Shown: positions 24,608 through 33,740 of the stretch, piece by piece
Numbering within the stretch: position 1 is the first letter of the stretch
Layout: every line of letters starts with the position of its first letter
Assembly (NCBI GenBank): GCA_965183835.1
Contig: CBCYME010000018.1
Span: forward strand, 1-64,000
Direction: 5' to 3'
Length of the DNA stretch: 64,000 bases
Source: OMPR01 sp965183835
GTDB taxonomy: Bacteria; Pseudomonadota; Alphaproteobacteria; Rhodobacterales; Rhodobacteraceae
Position numbers and translations under genes: made by a program
The notes under the pieces: model-generated
Seen by the model: the letters and a program-made list of their open reading frames with translations, nothing else
The model's database searches: none
Told to the model about the DNA's origin: nothing

Positions 24608-26070
24608 GCGGGTTTACGGATCGCATTGCCCGCCCCCTCTGGGTACGGCAATGCCGCCTGCGCCTCAGTCACCCGCGCCAGTGCCGCTTCGATCGCGGCG
24701 GACGGCGCACAGGGACGTCGATCAGCCAAGCTCACGTGCAAAAGGAAACTCTCGCCGGTCGCAAGCAGCTTGTCGCCCTCAAACATCGAATGGAACAGAT
24801 GCAGCTTTTTACCCGCGCCCAGCAACAGCTGCGTGCGCACCTCGATCTTTGCCCCGGCGTGCGTTTCATCCAGATGACGAATGTGTGTTTCAGCAGTGAA
24901 ATAACTCCCCCCCGAGGCGATGTAATCGGAATCGCAGCCCACAATTTCCATGAACCGGTCGGTCGAACAGGCAAAAGCATCTAGATATCGAGACTCAGTC
25001 ATGTGTCCGTTGTAATCGGTCCAATCCAACGGCACCGCGCGGGCCAGTGTGCGGATCGGCTGGCTCAGGTCCGCTTCGTCCAACGTTGGCAACGCACCGG
25101 GTTTCAGCGCCGCATCATGCTTGTTCAGCACCGCACCCGCGCCATAGTCCTGCGCCTTAAGCGCCCGCATCATACCAACCAGGTTGTTGTCGCGAATACG
25201 CTCCAGCTCGCGGATCGAATGATGACCGGATTGTTCATCCGACTGGCCCGCGATCAGATCGACCAGCTCATCGGTGAACTCGGGCACATCCATCAATTTG
25301 GTCCAAGGCCATTTCAGCGCCGGGCCGAACTGCGCCATGAAATGCTTCATGCCAGCTTCGCCCCCCGCCACGCGATAGGTTTCAAACAACCCCATCTGTG
25401 CCCAACGAATACCGAACCCCATGCGGATGGCTTCGTCGATTTCTTCGGTGGTGGCGACACCATCCTTAACCAGCCAAAGCGCCTCGCGCCAGACCGCCTC
25501 AAGAAAGCGATCCGCAATATGCGCGTCGATTTCTTTGCGCACATGCAGCGGGTAAAACCCGACCGAGGTCAGCAGATCCTTGGCCTTTTGCACAAACGCC
25601 GCACTGTTCGCCTCGGTCGGCACCACTTCGATCAGCGGCAGCAAATAGACCGGGTTAAAGGGATGCGTCACCATGATCTGTTCAGGGCGCAGCGCGCCCT
25701 CTTGCAACTCAGACGGTTTGAACCCGCTGGTCGACGACCCAATCACCGCCCCCGGATCACATGCCTCTTGCAGGCTTTTGTAGACCTTCAGTTTCAGATC
25801 CAACCGCTCGGGCACGCTTTCCTGAATCCAATCCACGCCCGCAACTGCGTCGGCCAGTTCCGTATGAAAACTCAGCGTACCCTCGTCGGGCAGTGGCACA
25901 TCGCTGAGACCCGGCAAGGACCGGCGCGCGTTGTCCATCACTTCGCCAATCTTGCGCTCGGCTTCGGGATCCGGATCGAACACCCGCACGTCCCATCCAT
26001 TCAACAGGAACCGCGCGGCCCACCCGCCGCCGATTACGCCACCACCAATGATTGCTGCTGTTTTCGTCAT
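24604..26070 (-). CDS. lcdH: L-carnitine dehydrogenase fused to a betainyl-CoA thioesterase-like domain
   Basis: A 488-residue fusion. Residues 1-330 form a 3-hydroxyacyl-CoA-dehydrogenase-type NAD enzyme: AAIIGGGVIGGGWAARFLLN, DWIQESVPERLDLK, IGSSTSGFKPSELQ and MVTHPFNPVYLLPLIEVVPT. From about residue 340 a hot-dog thioesterase domain follows, with LDWTDYNGHMTESRYLDAFA and GGSYFTAETHIRHLDETH. The first part oxidises L-carnitine to 3-dehydrocarnitine; the second would hydrolyse betainyl-CoA made by the cleavage enzyme at 26735. Fused dehydrogenase-thioesterases are known among carnitine dehydrogenases. The start at 26070 follows GGGAAAG; an upstream frame extension is not supported. Confidence 0.88.
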   Translation of the reverse strand: MTKTAAIIGGGVIGGGWAARFLLNGWDVRVFDPDPEAERKIGEVMDNARRSLPGLSDVPLPDEGTLSFHTELADAVAGVDWIQESVPERLDLKLKVYKSLQEACDPGAVIGSSTSGFKPSELQEGALRPEQIMVTHPFNPVYLLPLIEVVPTEANSAAFVQKAKDLLTSVGFYPLHVRKEIDAHIADRFLEAVWREALWLVKDGVATTEEIDEAIRMGFGIRWAQMGLFETYRVAGGEAGMKHFMAQFGPALKWPWTKLMDVPEFTDELVDLIAGQSDEQSGHHSIRELERIRDNNLVGMMRALKAQDYGAGAVLNKHDAALKPGALPTLDEADLSQPIRTLARAVPLDWTDYNGHMTESRYLDAFACSTDRFMEIVGCDSDYIASGGSYFTAETHIRHLDETHAGAKIEVRTQLLLGAGKKLHLFHSMFEGDKLLATGESFLLHVSLADRRPCAPSAAIEAALARVTEAQAALPYPEGAGNAIRKPA

Positions 26071-26141
26071 GTGTCTTTCCCGCATGTTTCGGGTCGCCCG
26101 GATGCCCTGCGCCAAGGCAGGGTCGCACCCAAAGGAGACCG

Positions 26142-26618
26142 ATGATGAGACTTGAATTTCATGGACTGCCCAGCGCGGATGTCGAAACAATACACCGCAC
26201 CGGAGTTGATAGTTATGGCGACCCGGTGGAACGCCACGCCAGCGCCGAACAGGACGGAATGCCCTGTCGCCACTGTTTGCAGAACGTGCCCCAAGGGCTG
26301 CCCTTTCTCGCACTGGCACACCGGCCGTTTCAGGGGCGCAACCCGTTTACCGAAACCGGGCCGATATACCTGTGCGATCCGGGCTGCACCCGCGCCGAAC
26401 CGTCGCCTGAACCGCCCGCGTTCCTGTCCGCCACGCAGTACCTTTTGCGCGGTTACGGACCGGACGAGCGGATCGTTTATGGCACCGGTGCGGTTACACC
26501 GCGCGCTGACCTGACGACCTATGCCGCCCACCTGCTGGATCGCGATGACATCGCCTTTGTCGATCTGCGCAGTGCCAGCAACAACTGTTTTCTCTGTCGG
26601 ATTTATCGCGCCAACTGA
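26142..26618 (+). CDS. DUF1203-family protein
   Basis: A 158-residue protein. DUF1203 marks are MPCRHCLQNVPQGLPFLALA near residue 40, HRPFQGRNPFTETGPIYLC, a YGTGAV turn, and a C-terminal AFVDLRSASNNCFLCRIYR. It carries two CxxC-like cysteine pairs, but no metal site is established for the family. The start at 26142 (MMRLEFHGL) follows AAAGGAGACC. It is on the opposite strand from the carnitine genes and divergent from lcdH, so a shared function is not implied. It ends ahead of the hairpin repeat at 26682. Confidence 0.8.
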   Translation: MMRLEFHGLPSADVETIHRTGVDSYGDPVERHASAEQDGMPCRHCLQNVPQGLPFLALAHRPFQGRNPFTETGPIYLCDPGCTRAEPSPEPPAFLSATQYLLRGYGPDERIVYGTGAVTPRADLTTYAAHLLDRDDIAFVDLRSASNNCFLCRIYRAN

Positions 26619-26681
26619 ACAAACACGGTCGCTGATCCAGATGACGCCCTCACAGTCAACGACGTCATGCTGTGCCGCGAC

Positions 26682-26724
26682 GGTGCACGGGGGGTGCACG
26701 CACGGTGTACGCATGTCACCCCCC
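26682..26724. repeat. GTGCAC/hairpin repeat, copy 2
   Basis: The same two halves as at 15778-15809: GGTGCAC-G-GGGGGTGCACG and CATGTCACCCCCC. Here an extra 11 bases between the halves include a GGTGTACG copy. The arms GGGGGGTG and CACCCCCC still pair. It lies between the convergent DUF1203 and BKACE genes and could act as a terminator. Confidence 0.6.
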
Positions 26725-26734
26725 GCTAACAGCC

Positions 26735-27652
26735 TCATTTTGCTGCAGGTGCGCGCTTGGTCAGGCCCAGCTTTTCGCGCACTTCTTGCGCCCCAATGAC
26801 GCGCGCACCCATGTTTTCGATGATGGTGCCCGCGCGTTCGACCAACTGCCAGTTCTGCGCCAGTTCACCCTTACCCAGCCAAAGATTGTCCTCGAGCCCA
26901 ACGCGCACGTTGCCGCCCGCCAGAACAGCCGCCGCCACATAGGCCATCTGATTGCGCCCCAACCCAAAGGCCGAGAAGTTCCAATCAGCCGGCACGTTGT
27001 TGACCATCGCCATGAACGTGTTCAGATCATCCGGTGCGCCCCATGGCACGCCCATGCACAGCTGCACCAAGGCAGGACTGTCCAGAATGCCCTCTTTCAC
27101 CAATTCCTTGGCAAACCAGAGATGACCGGTGTCGAATGCCTCGATCTCGGGCTTTACGCCCAAATCCGTCATCATCTGCCCCATGGCGCGCAGCGCACCG
27201 GGGGTGTTGGTCATCACGTAATCCGCTTCGGCAAAGTTCATCGTGCCGCAATCCAGCGTGCAGATCTCGGGCAGGCATTCCGCGATATGGGCGACCCGCT
27301 CGGACGCGCCAATCATGTCGGTGCCCGCTTCGTTTACCGGAAATGGAGATTCAACATTCCCGAATACGATATCGCCGCCCATGCCTGCGGTCAGGTTCAG
27401 AACCACGTCGATGTCAGCCTCCCGAATGCGGTCCGTCACCTCACGGTAATAGTCCAGATCCCGCGACGGCGCGCCGCTCTCGGGGTCCCGCACATGGCAA
27501 TGAACAACCGCCGCGCCCGCCTTGCCTGCGGCAATCGCACTGTCGGCAATTTGCTGCGGTGAACGGGGCACATGAGGGCTGCGATCCTGCGTTCCACCCG
27601 ACCCTGTCACGGCACAGGTAATGAAGACTTCTCGGCTCATTTCCAACGGCAT
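26735..27652 (-). CDS. cdhC: BKACE-family 3-dehydrocarnitine cleavage enzyme
   Basis: About 305 residues of the beta-keto acid cleavage (BKACE, formerly DUF849) family, TIM-barrel zinc enzymes that move an acyl group from a beta-keto acid onto acetyl-CoA. Motifs: EVFITCAVTGSGGTQDRSPH at the start, AGAAVVHCHVRDPESG with the zinc-binding HxH, and LDCGTMNFAEADYVMTN and VGLEDNLWLGKGELA. Near the fused dehydrogenase-thioesterase, the expected reaction is 3-dehydrocarnitine plus acetyl-CoA to betainyl-CoA plus acetoacetate. The start at 27652 follows AGGGGAAAA; an earlier Met at 27718 lies in less conserved sequence. Confidence 0.85.
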   Translation of the reverse strand: MPLEMSREVFITCAVTGSGGTQDRSPHVPRSPQQIADSAIAAGKAGAAVVHCHVRDPESGAPSRDLDYYREVTDRIREADIDVVLNLTAGMGGDIVFGNVESPFPVNEAGTDMIGASERVAHIAECLPEICTLDCGTMNFAEADYVMTNTPGALRAMGQMMTDLGVKPEIEAFDTGHLWFAKELVKEGILDSPALVQLCMGVPWGAPDDLNTFMAMVNNVPADWNFSAFGLGRNQMAYVAAAVLAGGNVRVGLEDNLWLGKGELAQNWQLVERAGTIIENMGARVIGAQEVREKLGLTKRAPAAK

Positions 27653-27766
27653 TGCGTTTTCCCCTACATTTACCGTGTTTTGCCCCGGCTTATCCCCAGG
27701 CTTGTCCACGGATTCCAATTTGCGTTCACGCTCGAGTCTGGCGCAGCTTTGTCATGATAACTTTAC

Positions 27767-28771
27767 ATGATGCGAATCGACTTGATGAAATCCGCAAAAA
27801 ACATCCTTCAGCCTGAACATCAGGCCCTGAAAACCGCCGTGCTCGTGCTCGACGAATGCAACACGCTCAGCTTTGCTGCGGCCGTGGATCCGATGCGGGC
27901 CGCCAACCGGCTTGCAGGGCGACCGGCCTTTGATTGGGACTATGTCACCGCGACAGGTGAACCCGCCCATCTGACCAGCGGGTTGGCTGTACCCGGCCAA
28001 TCCCTGACCCGGCTTGATGGCTGCGATCTGTTGATTGTCATCGCCGGCTTCCAGCTTGCGCGCCATGCCACCCCCAGCCTGCTTGCCAGCCTGCGTCGGA
28101 TCGCGGCCAGCGGTACAACCATTGCCGGGATCGACGGTGGACCCTGGTTGCTGGCCGAGGCCGGATTGCTGGATGGTCATGCCGCCACCACCCATTGGGA
28201 GGATCTGGACAGCTTCGCCAGCCGGTTCCCCGATGTCTCAACCGTGCGTGACCGGTTCACCGTCTCTGAGAACCGGCTGACCAGCGGTGGGGCAATGCCT
28301 GCCATTGAAATGATGCTACACATCATCTCGGCCCGCCATGGTGCGGGGTTTGCGGCGCGGGTGTCTGGCCTGTTCCTGTACGATGGCGCCCCTGCCCCAA
28401 CCAAACCCCAGTCACGCACCGGTGCCCCCCATCGCCACAATGGCGTGACCGCCAAGGCCAACGCATTGATGGAGGCGACACTGGACGAGCCCCTGCCTGT
28501 TGCTGAAATTGCCGAAACTCTTGGCACCAGCCCGCGCACCCTGCAGCAACAGTTCCGCTTGCGCCTGAACACAACGCCGCAAGACCACTACTTGCAACTG
28601 CGTTTGGCTGAGGCGCGGCGTCTGGTGACTGATACCGATATGCCTTTGATGGATGTCGCTGTGGCAACTGGTTTTACATCTCAATCCAGCTTTGCCCGGT
28701 CTTTTCGCACTGCTCACCACCTGACAGCGCGCGAGTTGCGTCAGGAAAACAGCCCACCGATGTCGCACTGA
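27767..28771 (+). CDS. cdhR: GlxA-family AraC-type regulator, probably CdhR
   Basis: A 334-residue regulator. Residues about 15-200 are a DJ-1/PfpI-like domain (AVLVLDECNTLSFAAAVDPM, LLIVIAGFQLARHATPS, IAGIDGGPWLLAEAGLLD). The C-terminus is an AraC DNA-binding domain (AEIAETLGTSPRTLQQQFRL, MDVAVATGFTSQSSFARSFR). Regulators of this build control carnitine and glycine-betaine catabolism in other Proteobacteria. It is divergent from the BKACE gene across about 114 bp, the expected place for its operator. An alternative start at 27785 (MKSAKN) would remove six residues. The next gene on the other strand abuts its stop codon directly. Confidence 0.85.
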   Translation: MMRIDLMKSAKNILQPEHQALKTAVLVLDECNTLSFAAAVDPMRAANRLAGRPAFDWDYVTATGEPAHLTSGLAVPGQSLTRLDGCDLLIVIAGFQLARHATPSLLASLRRIAASGTTIAGIDGGPWLLAEAGLLDGHAATTHWEDLDSFASRFPDVSTVRDRFTVSENRLTSGGAMPAIEMMLHIISARHGAGFAARVSGLFLYDGAPAPTKPQSRTGAPHRHNGVTAKANALMEATLDEPLPVAEIAETLGTSPRTLQQQFRLRLNTTPQDHYLQLRLAEARRLVTDTDMPLMDVAVATGFTSQSSFARSFRTAHHLTARELRQENSPPMSH

Positions 28772-29041
28772 TTATTTCAGCTGGCAGTCCTTGCTGCCGC
28801 GGCGGTTAATCCCGCCGCGCTGCTGACGCTGACCATCCCGGTCCTGCATGCATTCAATGCACAGCTTTACACCCGGGATCGCTGTGCGCCTTGCTTCGGG
28901 GATAGGTTCCTCGCATTCCGCGCAATGCGTCAGGCTTTCGCCTTGCTGACCCCGGCGCGCCTGCATCCGGGCCAGTTCATCGTTCACGGATGCTTCGATC
29001 TGTTCGCTCACTGCGCCGTCGCGCGCCCATCCACCCGCCAT
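28772..29041 (-). CDS. DksA/TraR C4-type zinc-finger protein
   Basis: An 89-residue protein with the C4 zinc finger CAECEEPIPEARR and CIECMQDRDGQ, the TraR/DksA family pattern. A short N-terminal alpha-helical part and a basic tail (QRQQRGGINRRGSKDCQLK) complete it. Short DksA-like proteins bind the RNA polymerase secondary channel; this one lacks the long coiled-coil of true DksA, so activity is uncertain. The start at 29041 (MAGGWARDGAV) is preferred over upstream Met residues. It is convergent with cdhR, and the stop codons are adjacent. Confidence 0.8.
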   Translation of the reverse strand: MAGGWARDGAVSEQIEASVNDELARMQARRGQQGESLTHCAECEEPIPEARRTAIPGVKLCIECMQDRDGQRQQRGGINRRGSKDCQLK

Positions 29042-29181
29042 AACCGGTCCTCTCACGTTCACACGCTTAACTGTAGATCGTCGGACAGGATGTGGCCAGA
29101 CACGCAAACGACGTACAGTTACACCTTGTTCGCCATCCCCCTCTCTCTATCGTGCACTTAATCAGCTTGAGGGAGAGTCAA

Positions 29182-30363
29182 ATGCGTGGTTTTGTAAAAT
29201 GGGTTGGGCGATTACTTCTGCTCATAGTGGTTGTCGGGGGGATCGGTTTCTTTGGTTTTCTTCCGCCCTATGTCGAGAAAACCCGCAACAAAGTCTTTGA
29301 ACACGCCCCCTACGCCGTCACAGACACCGCTAGCGCCTTGCACGCCAATATGATCGTCGGGGATTGGCACGCAGATAGCCTGCTGTGGTCGCGCGATCTC
29401 ACGGAACGTGGAAATCGCGGACAGGTTGATATTCCGCGCCTACAAGAAGGGAATGTCGCGCTCCAAGTATTTACCGCTGTCACCAAAAGCCCCGCCGGGC
29501 AAAACTACGACGAAAACTCAGACGATGCGTTTGACAACATAACCCTTTTGGCCGTCGGGCAACTTTGGCCGATGAACACATGGGACAGCCTGCTGCACCG
29601 CGCACTGTATCAAGCCGAAAAACTGCACGAGTTTGAAGAAGACGCGCCCGATCAGCTCAAGATCATTCGCACACGGTCCGATCTGGAAGAGGTGCTTGAG
29701 GCCCGCGCAAACGGCTCCAAAATCATCGGTGGATTGCTGGGGATCGAAGGTGCGCATCCGTTAGAGGGTAAGCTGGAAAACATGGATACCCTGGAACAGG
29801 CCGGCCATAGGGTCATCGGATTACAGCATTTCTTTGACAACGCACTTGGCGGATCTTTGCATGGCAGGTCGAACACAGGCCTGACCGATTTCGGTCGCGC
29901 TGTGGTGGCCGAGATCGGACAACGTGGCATGGTTCTGGATCTTGCACATTCCAGCCCGCAGGTGGCGTGGGATACGCTTGACATCACGAACATGCCCCTG
30001 ATCGTCAGTCACACGGGCCTCTACAGCAATTGCCCGGTGAAGCGGAACTTTCCTGATGAGTTGATGAAGGCCATCGCCGCAACCGGAGGCGTCATAGGGA
30101 TCGGCTATTGGGATGAGGTATCGTGCAATGATTTCGCCCCAGACGGAATTGCCAAAATGATCAAAGCCTCGATTGATGTCTTGGGTGAGGATCACGTGTC
30201 TTTGGGCTCTGACTATGATGGATCCGTGCAAACGAAATTTGACACCTCTGAATTGGCAGCACTGACCTCTGCCTTGCTCGATGCAGGCGTGACCGAGCCC
30301 CAAATCCGCAAAGTCATGGGTGAAAACATGGTGCGTGTCCTGCGCGCGCGCCTGTCGGATTGA
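29182..30363 (+). CDS. Membrane-anchored dipeptidase (peptidase M19)
   Basis: A 393-residue renal-dipeptidase-type zinc hydrolase. The first 30 residues form a signal-anchor helix (LLLLIVVVGGIGFFGFLPP). M19 motifs: MIVGDWHADSLLWSRDL with the first metal His and Asp, GLLGIEGAHPLEG with the bridging Glu, VLDLAHSSPQVAWDTLD, LIVSHTGLYSNC, and SLGSDYDGSVQTKFD. It should cleave dipeptides or related amides in the periplasm. It stands alone, preceded by GAGGGAGAG and followed by a strong terminator. An upstream in-frame start at 29092 would put 30 hydrophilic residues ahead of the signal and is rejected. Confidence 0.88.
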   Translation: MRGFVKWVGRLLLLIVVVGGIGFFGFLPPYVEKTRNKVFEHAPYAVTDTASALHANMIVGDWHADSLLWSRDLTERGNRGQVDIPRLQEGNVALQVFTAVTKSPAGQNYDENSDDAFDNITLLAVGQLWPMNTWDSLLHRALYQAEKLHEFEEDAPDQLKIIRTRSDLEEVLEARANGSKIIGGLLGIEGAHPLEGKLENMDTLEQAGHRVIGLQHFFDNALGGSLHGRSNTGLTDFGRAVVAEIGQRGMVLDLAHSSPQVAWDTLDITNMPLIVSHTGLYSNCPVKRNFPDELMKAIAATGGVIGIGYWDEVSCNDFAPDGIAKMIKASIDVLGEDHVSLGSDYDGSVQTKFDTSELAALTSALLDAGVTEPQIRKVMGENMVRVLRARLSD

Positions 30364-30390
30364 AACTGGAACTGGGCATATCACATCCTG

Positions 30391-30418
30391 AACGGCCCCA
30401 CATCGGGGCCGTTTTCTG
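30391..30418 (+). terminator. Terminator after the dipeptidase gene
   Basis: AACGGCCCC (30391-30399) and GGGGCCGTT (30405-30413) form a perfect 9-bp stem with a five-base loop, followed by TTTCTGTTT. Confidence 0.85.
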
Positions 30419-30473
30419 TTTGCCCCCTACAAAAGTGGTCGATGTGTCGACGGTTTGCCGCTAGAGGGACAGG

Positions 30474-31589
30474 ATGAACATGCATCGCAAATTTGAAATC
30501 TTCCTTGTTGTCTCGCCCGGTCTTGAACTGGCCTTACGGGACGAAGCGCTAGACCTTGGTTTTCGCAAGGCAAAAGCAACCGAGGGCGGCGTACGCTTTC
30601 GCGGCAACTGGGCGGATGTTTGGCGGGCAAATCTGATGCTGCGCGGCGCGGCGCGCGTGCTGGCGCGCATCGGGTCCTTCAAAGTCACGCATTTGGCGCA
30701 GCTGGATACGTTATCCCGCGAATTCGCATGGCACGAGATCCTGCGCCCAGATATCCCTGTCCGCGTTGATGTCACCTGCAAAAAGTCCCGCATTTATCAC
30801 GCCGGGGCCGCCGCTGAACGCATCGAACGTGCCATTACACAAGAGCTCGGCGCGCCAATCTCTGCCGAGGCTCAGGTCTGCATCAAGGTCCGTATCGAAG
30901 ACGACCTCTGCACACTGAGCGTCGATACATCAGGCGAGTTGCTGCACAAACGCGGCCATAAAGAAGCGGTTGGCAAAGCCCCCATGCGCGAAAACATGGC
31001 CGCGCTATTTCTGCGTCAGTGTGGGTATGACGGGACTGAACCTGTACTGGACCCGATGTGTGGCTCGGGCACGTTCGTTATCGAGGCGGCCGAAATTGCT
31101 GCCGGACTCATCCCTGGCCGATCCCGTCATTTTGCATTTGAAGACTTGGCGACCTTTGACGCTGAAACCTGGGCCGACCTGCAGGAACAGTCAGAACCCA
31201 ACGCGGTTTCAGTGCAGTTTTACGGGTCTGATCGGGATGCTGGCGCCATCCGCAACAGCCGCGCCAATGCAGAGCGGGCTGGCATCACCGCGCTGACCCA
31301 GTTCAATGAGCACAGCGCAGGTGAAATATCCCCGCCCAAAGGCCCCAAGGGCTTGGTTATCGTGAACCCGCCGTATGGGGGCCGGATCGGTGACAAAAAA
31401 CACCTCTTTGCCCTACATGGGTCTTTGGGCAAGGCGCTCTTGTCTCGCTTTTCAGGATGGCGCGTGGGCATCATCACAAACGAGCCTTCTTTGGCCAAAG
31501 CCACAGGGCTTCCCTTCAAACCACTTGCCGCGCCAGTCGCACATGGTGGTTTAAAAGTCCGGCTGTACCAAACGGCGCCCCTGCCCTGA
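30474..31589 (+). CDS. THUMP-domain class I RNA methyltransferase (RlmL/RlmK type)
   Basis: A 371-residue protein. Residues about 1-160 hold a ferredoxin-like plus THUMP RNA-binding part (KFEIFLVVSPGLELALRDEA). The methyltransferase domain follows with motif I VLDPMCGSGTFVIEAAEIAAG, a PGRSRHFAFEDL block and motif IV LVIVNPPYGGRIGDKK, the NPPY signature of N-methyltransferases on adenine or guanine. Relatives methylate 23S rRNA at G2445 in E. coli. A single-domain enzyme of this kind is common in alphaproteobacteria. It has its own promoter region after the terminator at 30391. Confidence 0.85.
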   Translation: MNMHRKFEIFLVVSPGLELALRDEALDLGFRKAKATEGGVRFRGNWADVWRANLMLRGAARVLARIGSFKVTHLAQLDTLSREFAWHEILRPDIPVRVDVTCKKSRIYHAGAAAERIERAITQELGAPISAEAQVCIKVRIEDDLCTLSVDTSGELLHKRGHKEAVGKAPMRENMAALFLRQCGYDGTEPVLDPMCGSGTFVIEAAEIAAGLIPGRSRHFAFEDLATFDAETWADLQEQSEPNAVSVQFYGSDRDAGAIRNSRANAERAGITALTQFNEHSAGEISPPKGPKGLVIVNPPYGGRIGDKKHLFALHGSLGKALLSRFSGWRVGIITNEPSLAKATGLPFKPLAAPVAHGGLKVRLYQTAPLP

Positions 31590-31645
31590 TGTCGTGCTAG
31601 ATCGCGCTGACGGACCTGTGGAAAATGCGTCCGTCTCGCACCCGA

Positions 31646-33673
31646 TCAAAAGGCATGGCACATACGCAGCGCATCAAAAATGGCGGCATGCATATTCCGG
31701 CTCGCAACCGCATCCCCGACGCGGGCCAAATAGAACGGACTGTTCTGCTCAAGGTCTTCGAACGGGAATGCCCCTGTGATCATCGCCGCCTGATCAACCT
31801 GCCCTAGGTTTCGCGAGTTGGGCTTTAGATCATGATACAATGCATCCATCGGCGTTAACCCATGTTCGACAACCACATGATCAACCAACCGGTCGCGCAG
31901 ATCGCCAGTCAGAACATGACGCAGCCGCGCAACGATTTGGTTTCCTTGCCGAGACAGCTCGGCAAGTTCTTCCAGACAAGTGAACGTGACCCCTTTCGCC
32001 GCCAGATCGCGCAGGGCAACCGCACTCGTCGTCGGACCCAGATCATGTAGCAGCGCACGATCAGGGCTCACCAGCTCGACGCAATGGCCTGCTGATGACA
32101 TCACATTTGAAGTCACCGCAGCAGGATGATCCCCGATTTCATCAAACAGCAGGACGCTGCCCGAAATGCGGGCTTCGCCTGACAGAACATCCCAACTGGA
32201 AATCGCAAGGTCCGCCCCCGGAATTGCCAACGGTTCGGGCCACCCGCCAGTGGCGATGATCACAAGGTCCGGGCCTTCGGCAAGCACATCGCTTGCCTCG
32301 ACATAGCTATTCAAACGGAGTGTCACATTCAGCGCTTCAACCTCTGAAATCAGCCAATCCGCAACGCCCCAAATTTGACGGCGTGTTGCCCCCTTGGCCG
32401 CAAGGCCAAGCTGCCCCCCCAAACGGTCTGAGGCCTCGAACAGCACGACCTCATGCCCTCGCAGGGCGCTCACGCGCGCGGCTTCCAACCCACCCGGTCC
32501 GCCGCCAACGACAACCACCTTTTTCGGCGCGCTGCTTGGTGTAATGTCGTGCGGCAATATCTCTTCCCGCCCGGTGGCAGCGTTATGGCCGCACACCGCT
32601 GGTTTGCCCTGATTGACCCGATCCACACAATACCCCAGCCCGACACAAGGGCGAATGCGCTCCTCCTCGCCGCGTTCAAGCTTAGCAACCAAATAGGGGT
32701 CCGCCATCTGCGCCCGCGTCATCCCTACCAGATCTACATGCCCCCCCGATACAGCGTGTCGCGCTGTCGCAATGTCGGCAATGCCGCCCGCATGCAGCAC
32801 CGGAATATCAACCGCTGCTCTGATCCGCCCCGCTACAGTGATGTGCGGTGCCGCTGGTATCCCCATCGGACGGACCCATTCCGCCAGACCCAGATCGTCA
32901 TAAGGCGCGCCCGCAAGAATATTGAGCAAATCAACCTGCTGGGACTGTTCCAACAATTTTGCCACCTCTACGCAGTCATCTGCACTCAGCCCACCTTGGG
33001 TCAATTCATCCCCTGTTATGCGCATCGAGATGATAAACTCTGGCCCCACCTCTGCGCGCACAGCCTCTAGCACCTGCAGCGTCAGCCTCAGCCGGTTCGC
33101 AAGAGATCCCCCATAGGCATCGTCGCGTTGATTGGTGAGGGGCGACAGAAACTGACCCAATAGATGCGAATGCGAGAGCAACTCGATGCCATCAAAACCG
33201 CCCTGCTGACACCGCCGCGCTGCCGCGGCGAAATCCACAATTACCCGATCAATGTCGTGCTGCTCCATTACTTTCGGAAAAGCGCGATGTGCCCGCTCCC
33301 GCACAGCCGATGGTGCAAGAACAGGCAGCCAATGCCCATCATCCCAAGCCGTCCGCCGTCCCATATGGGTGATCTGACACATGACTGCCACGCCATGAGA
33401 ATGGACGCCCTCCGTCAGCTTTTGAAACCAAGGGATGATGCTGTCATCCCCCGCATACAGCTGCCCAAAAACCGAGGGGCTGTCAGGGGCGATATTGGTT
33501 GATCCCCCGATCATCGTCAGCGCGACGCCACCTTTTGCCTTTTCTTCGTGGTACAGCCGATACCGATCCCGAGGGTGACCGTCTTTCACATAATTGGGCG
33601 CATGTGACGTGCTGACGATGCGATTGCGTAAGGTTAGATGTTTCAATTGGAACGGATCAAGCAAGTTAGGCAT
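31646..33673 (-). CDS. OYE-type flavin demethylase, dimethylglycine/N-methylproline type
   Basis: A 675-residue protein with the layout of trimethylamine-dehydrogenase relatives. An N-terminal old-yellow-enzyme barrel binds FMN (LKHLTLRNRIVSTSHAPNYV, FDGIELLSHSHLLGQFLSPL, TNQRDDAYGGSLANRLRLTL). A 4Fe-4S cysteine region (RPCVGLGYCVDRVNQGK, VCGHN) follows, then a C-terminal FAD/NAD domain (KVVVVGGGPGGLEAARVSAL). Length and domain order fit DgcA/HpbA-type N-demethylases. The carnitine cluster upstream yields glycine betaine and then dimethylglycine, so a dgcA role is attractive, but an N-methylproline or other N-methyl substrate is equally possible. The neighbouring dgcB, etf or bet genes are absent. 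Confidence 0.8.
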   Translation of the reverse strand: MPNLLDPFQLKHLTLRNRIVSTSHAPNYVKDGHPRDRYRLYHEEKAKGGVALTMIGGSTNIAPDSPSVFGQLYAGDDSIIPWFQKLTEGVHSHGVAVMCQITHMGRRTAWDDGHWLPVLAPSAVRERAHRAFPKVMEQHDIDRVIVDFAAAARRCQQGGFDGIELLSHSHLLGQFLSPLTNQRDDAYGGSLANRLRLTLQVLEAVRAEVGPEFIISMRITGDELTQGGLSADDCVEVAKLLEQSQQVDLLNILAGAPYDDLGLAEWVRPMGIPAAPHITVAGRIRAAVDIPVLHAGGIADIATARHAVSGGHVDLVGMTRAQMADPYLVAKLERGEEERIRPCVGLGYCVDRVNQGKPAVCGHNAATGREEILPHDITPSSAPKKVVVVGGGPGGLEAARVSALRGHEVVLFEASDRLGGQLGLAAKGATRRQIWGVADWLISEVEALNVTLRLNSYVEASDVLAEGPDLVIIATGGWPEPLAIPGADLAISSWDVLSGEARISGSVLLFDEIGDHPAAVTSNVMSSAGHCVELVSPDRALLHDLGPTTSAVALRDLAAKGVTFTCLEELAELSRQGNQIVARLRHVLTGDLRDRLVDHVVVEHGLTPMDALYHDLKPNSRNLGQVDQAAMITGAFPFEDLEQNSPFYLARVGDAVASRNMHAAIFDALRMCHAF

Positions 33674-33740
33674 TTCGGCAGTCCTTTGATCCAGGCGCAG
33701 TCTAGGCGCAGTCTAATTGAGGGGCATATCTCCAAGAACG

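Noticed and set aside
25003..26145. Long plus-strand frame antisense to lcdH
   Set aside because: Histidine- and arginine-rich translation with no motif; the other strand carries a complete known enzyme.
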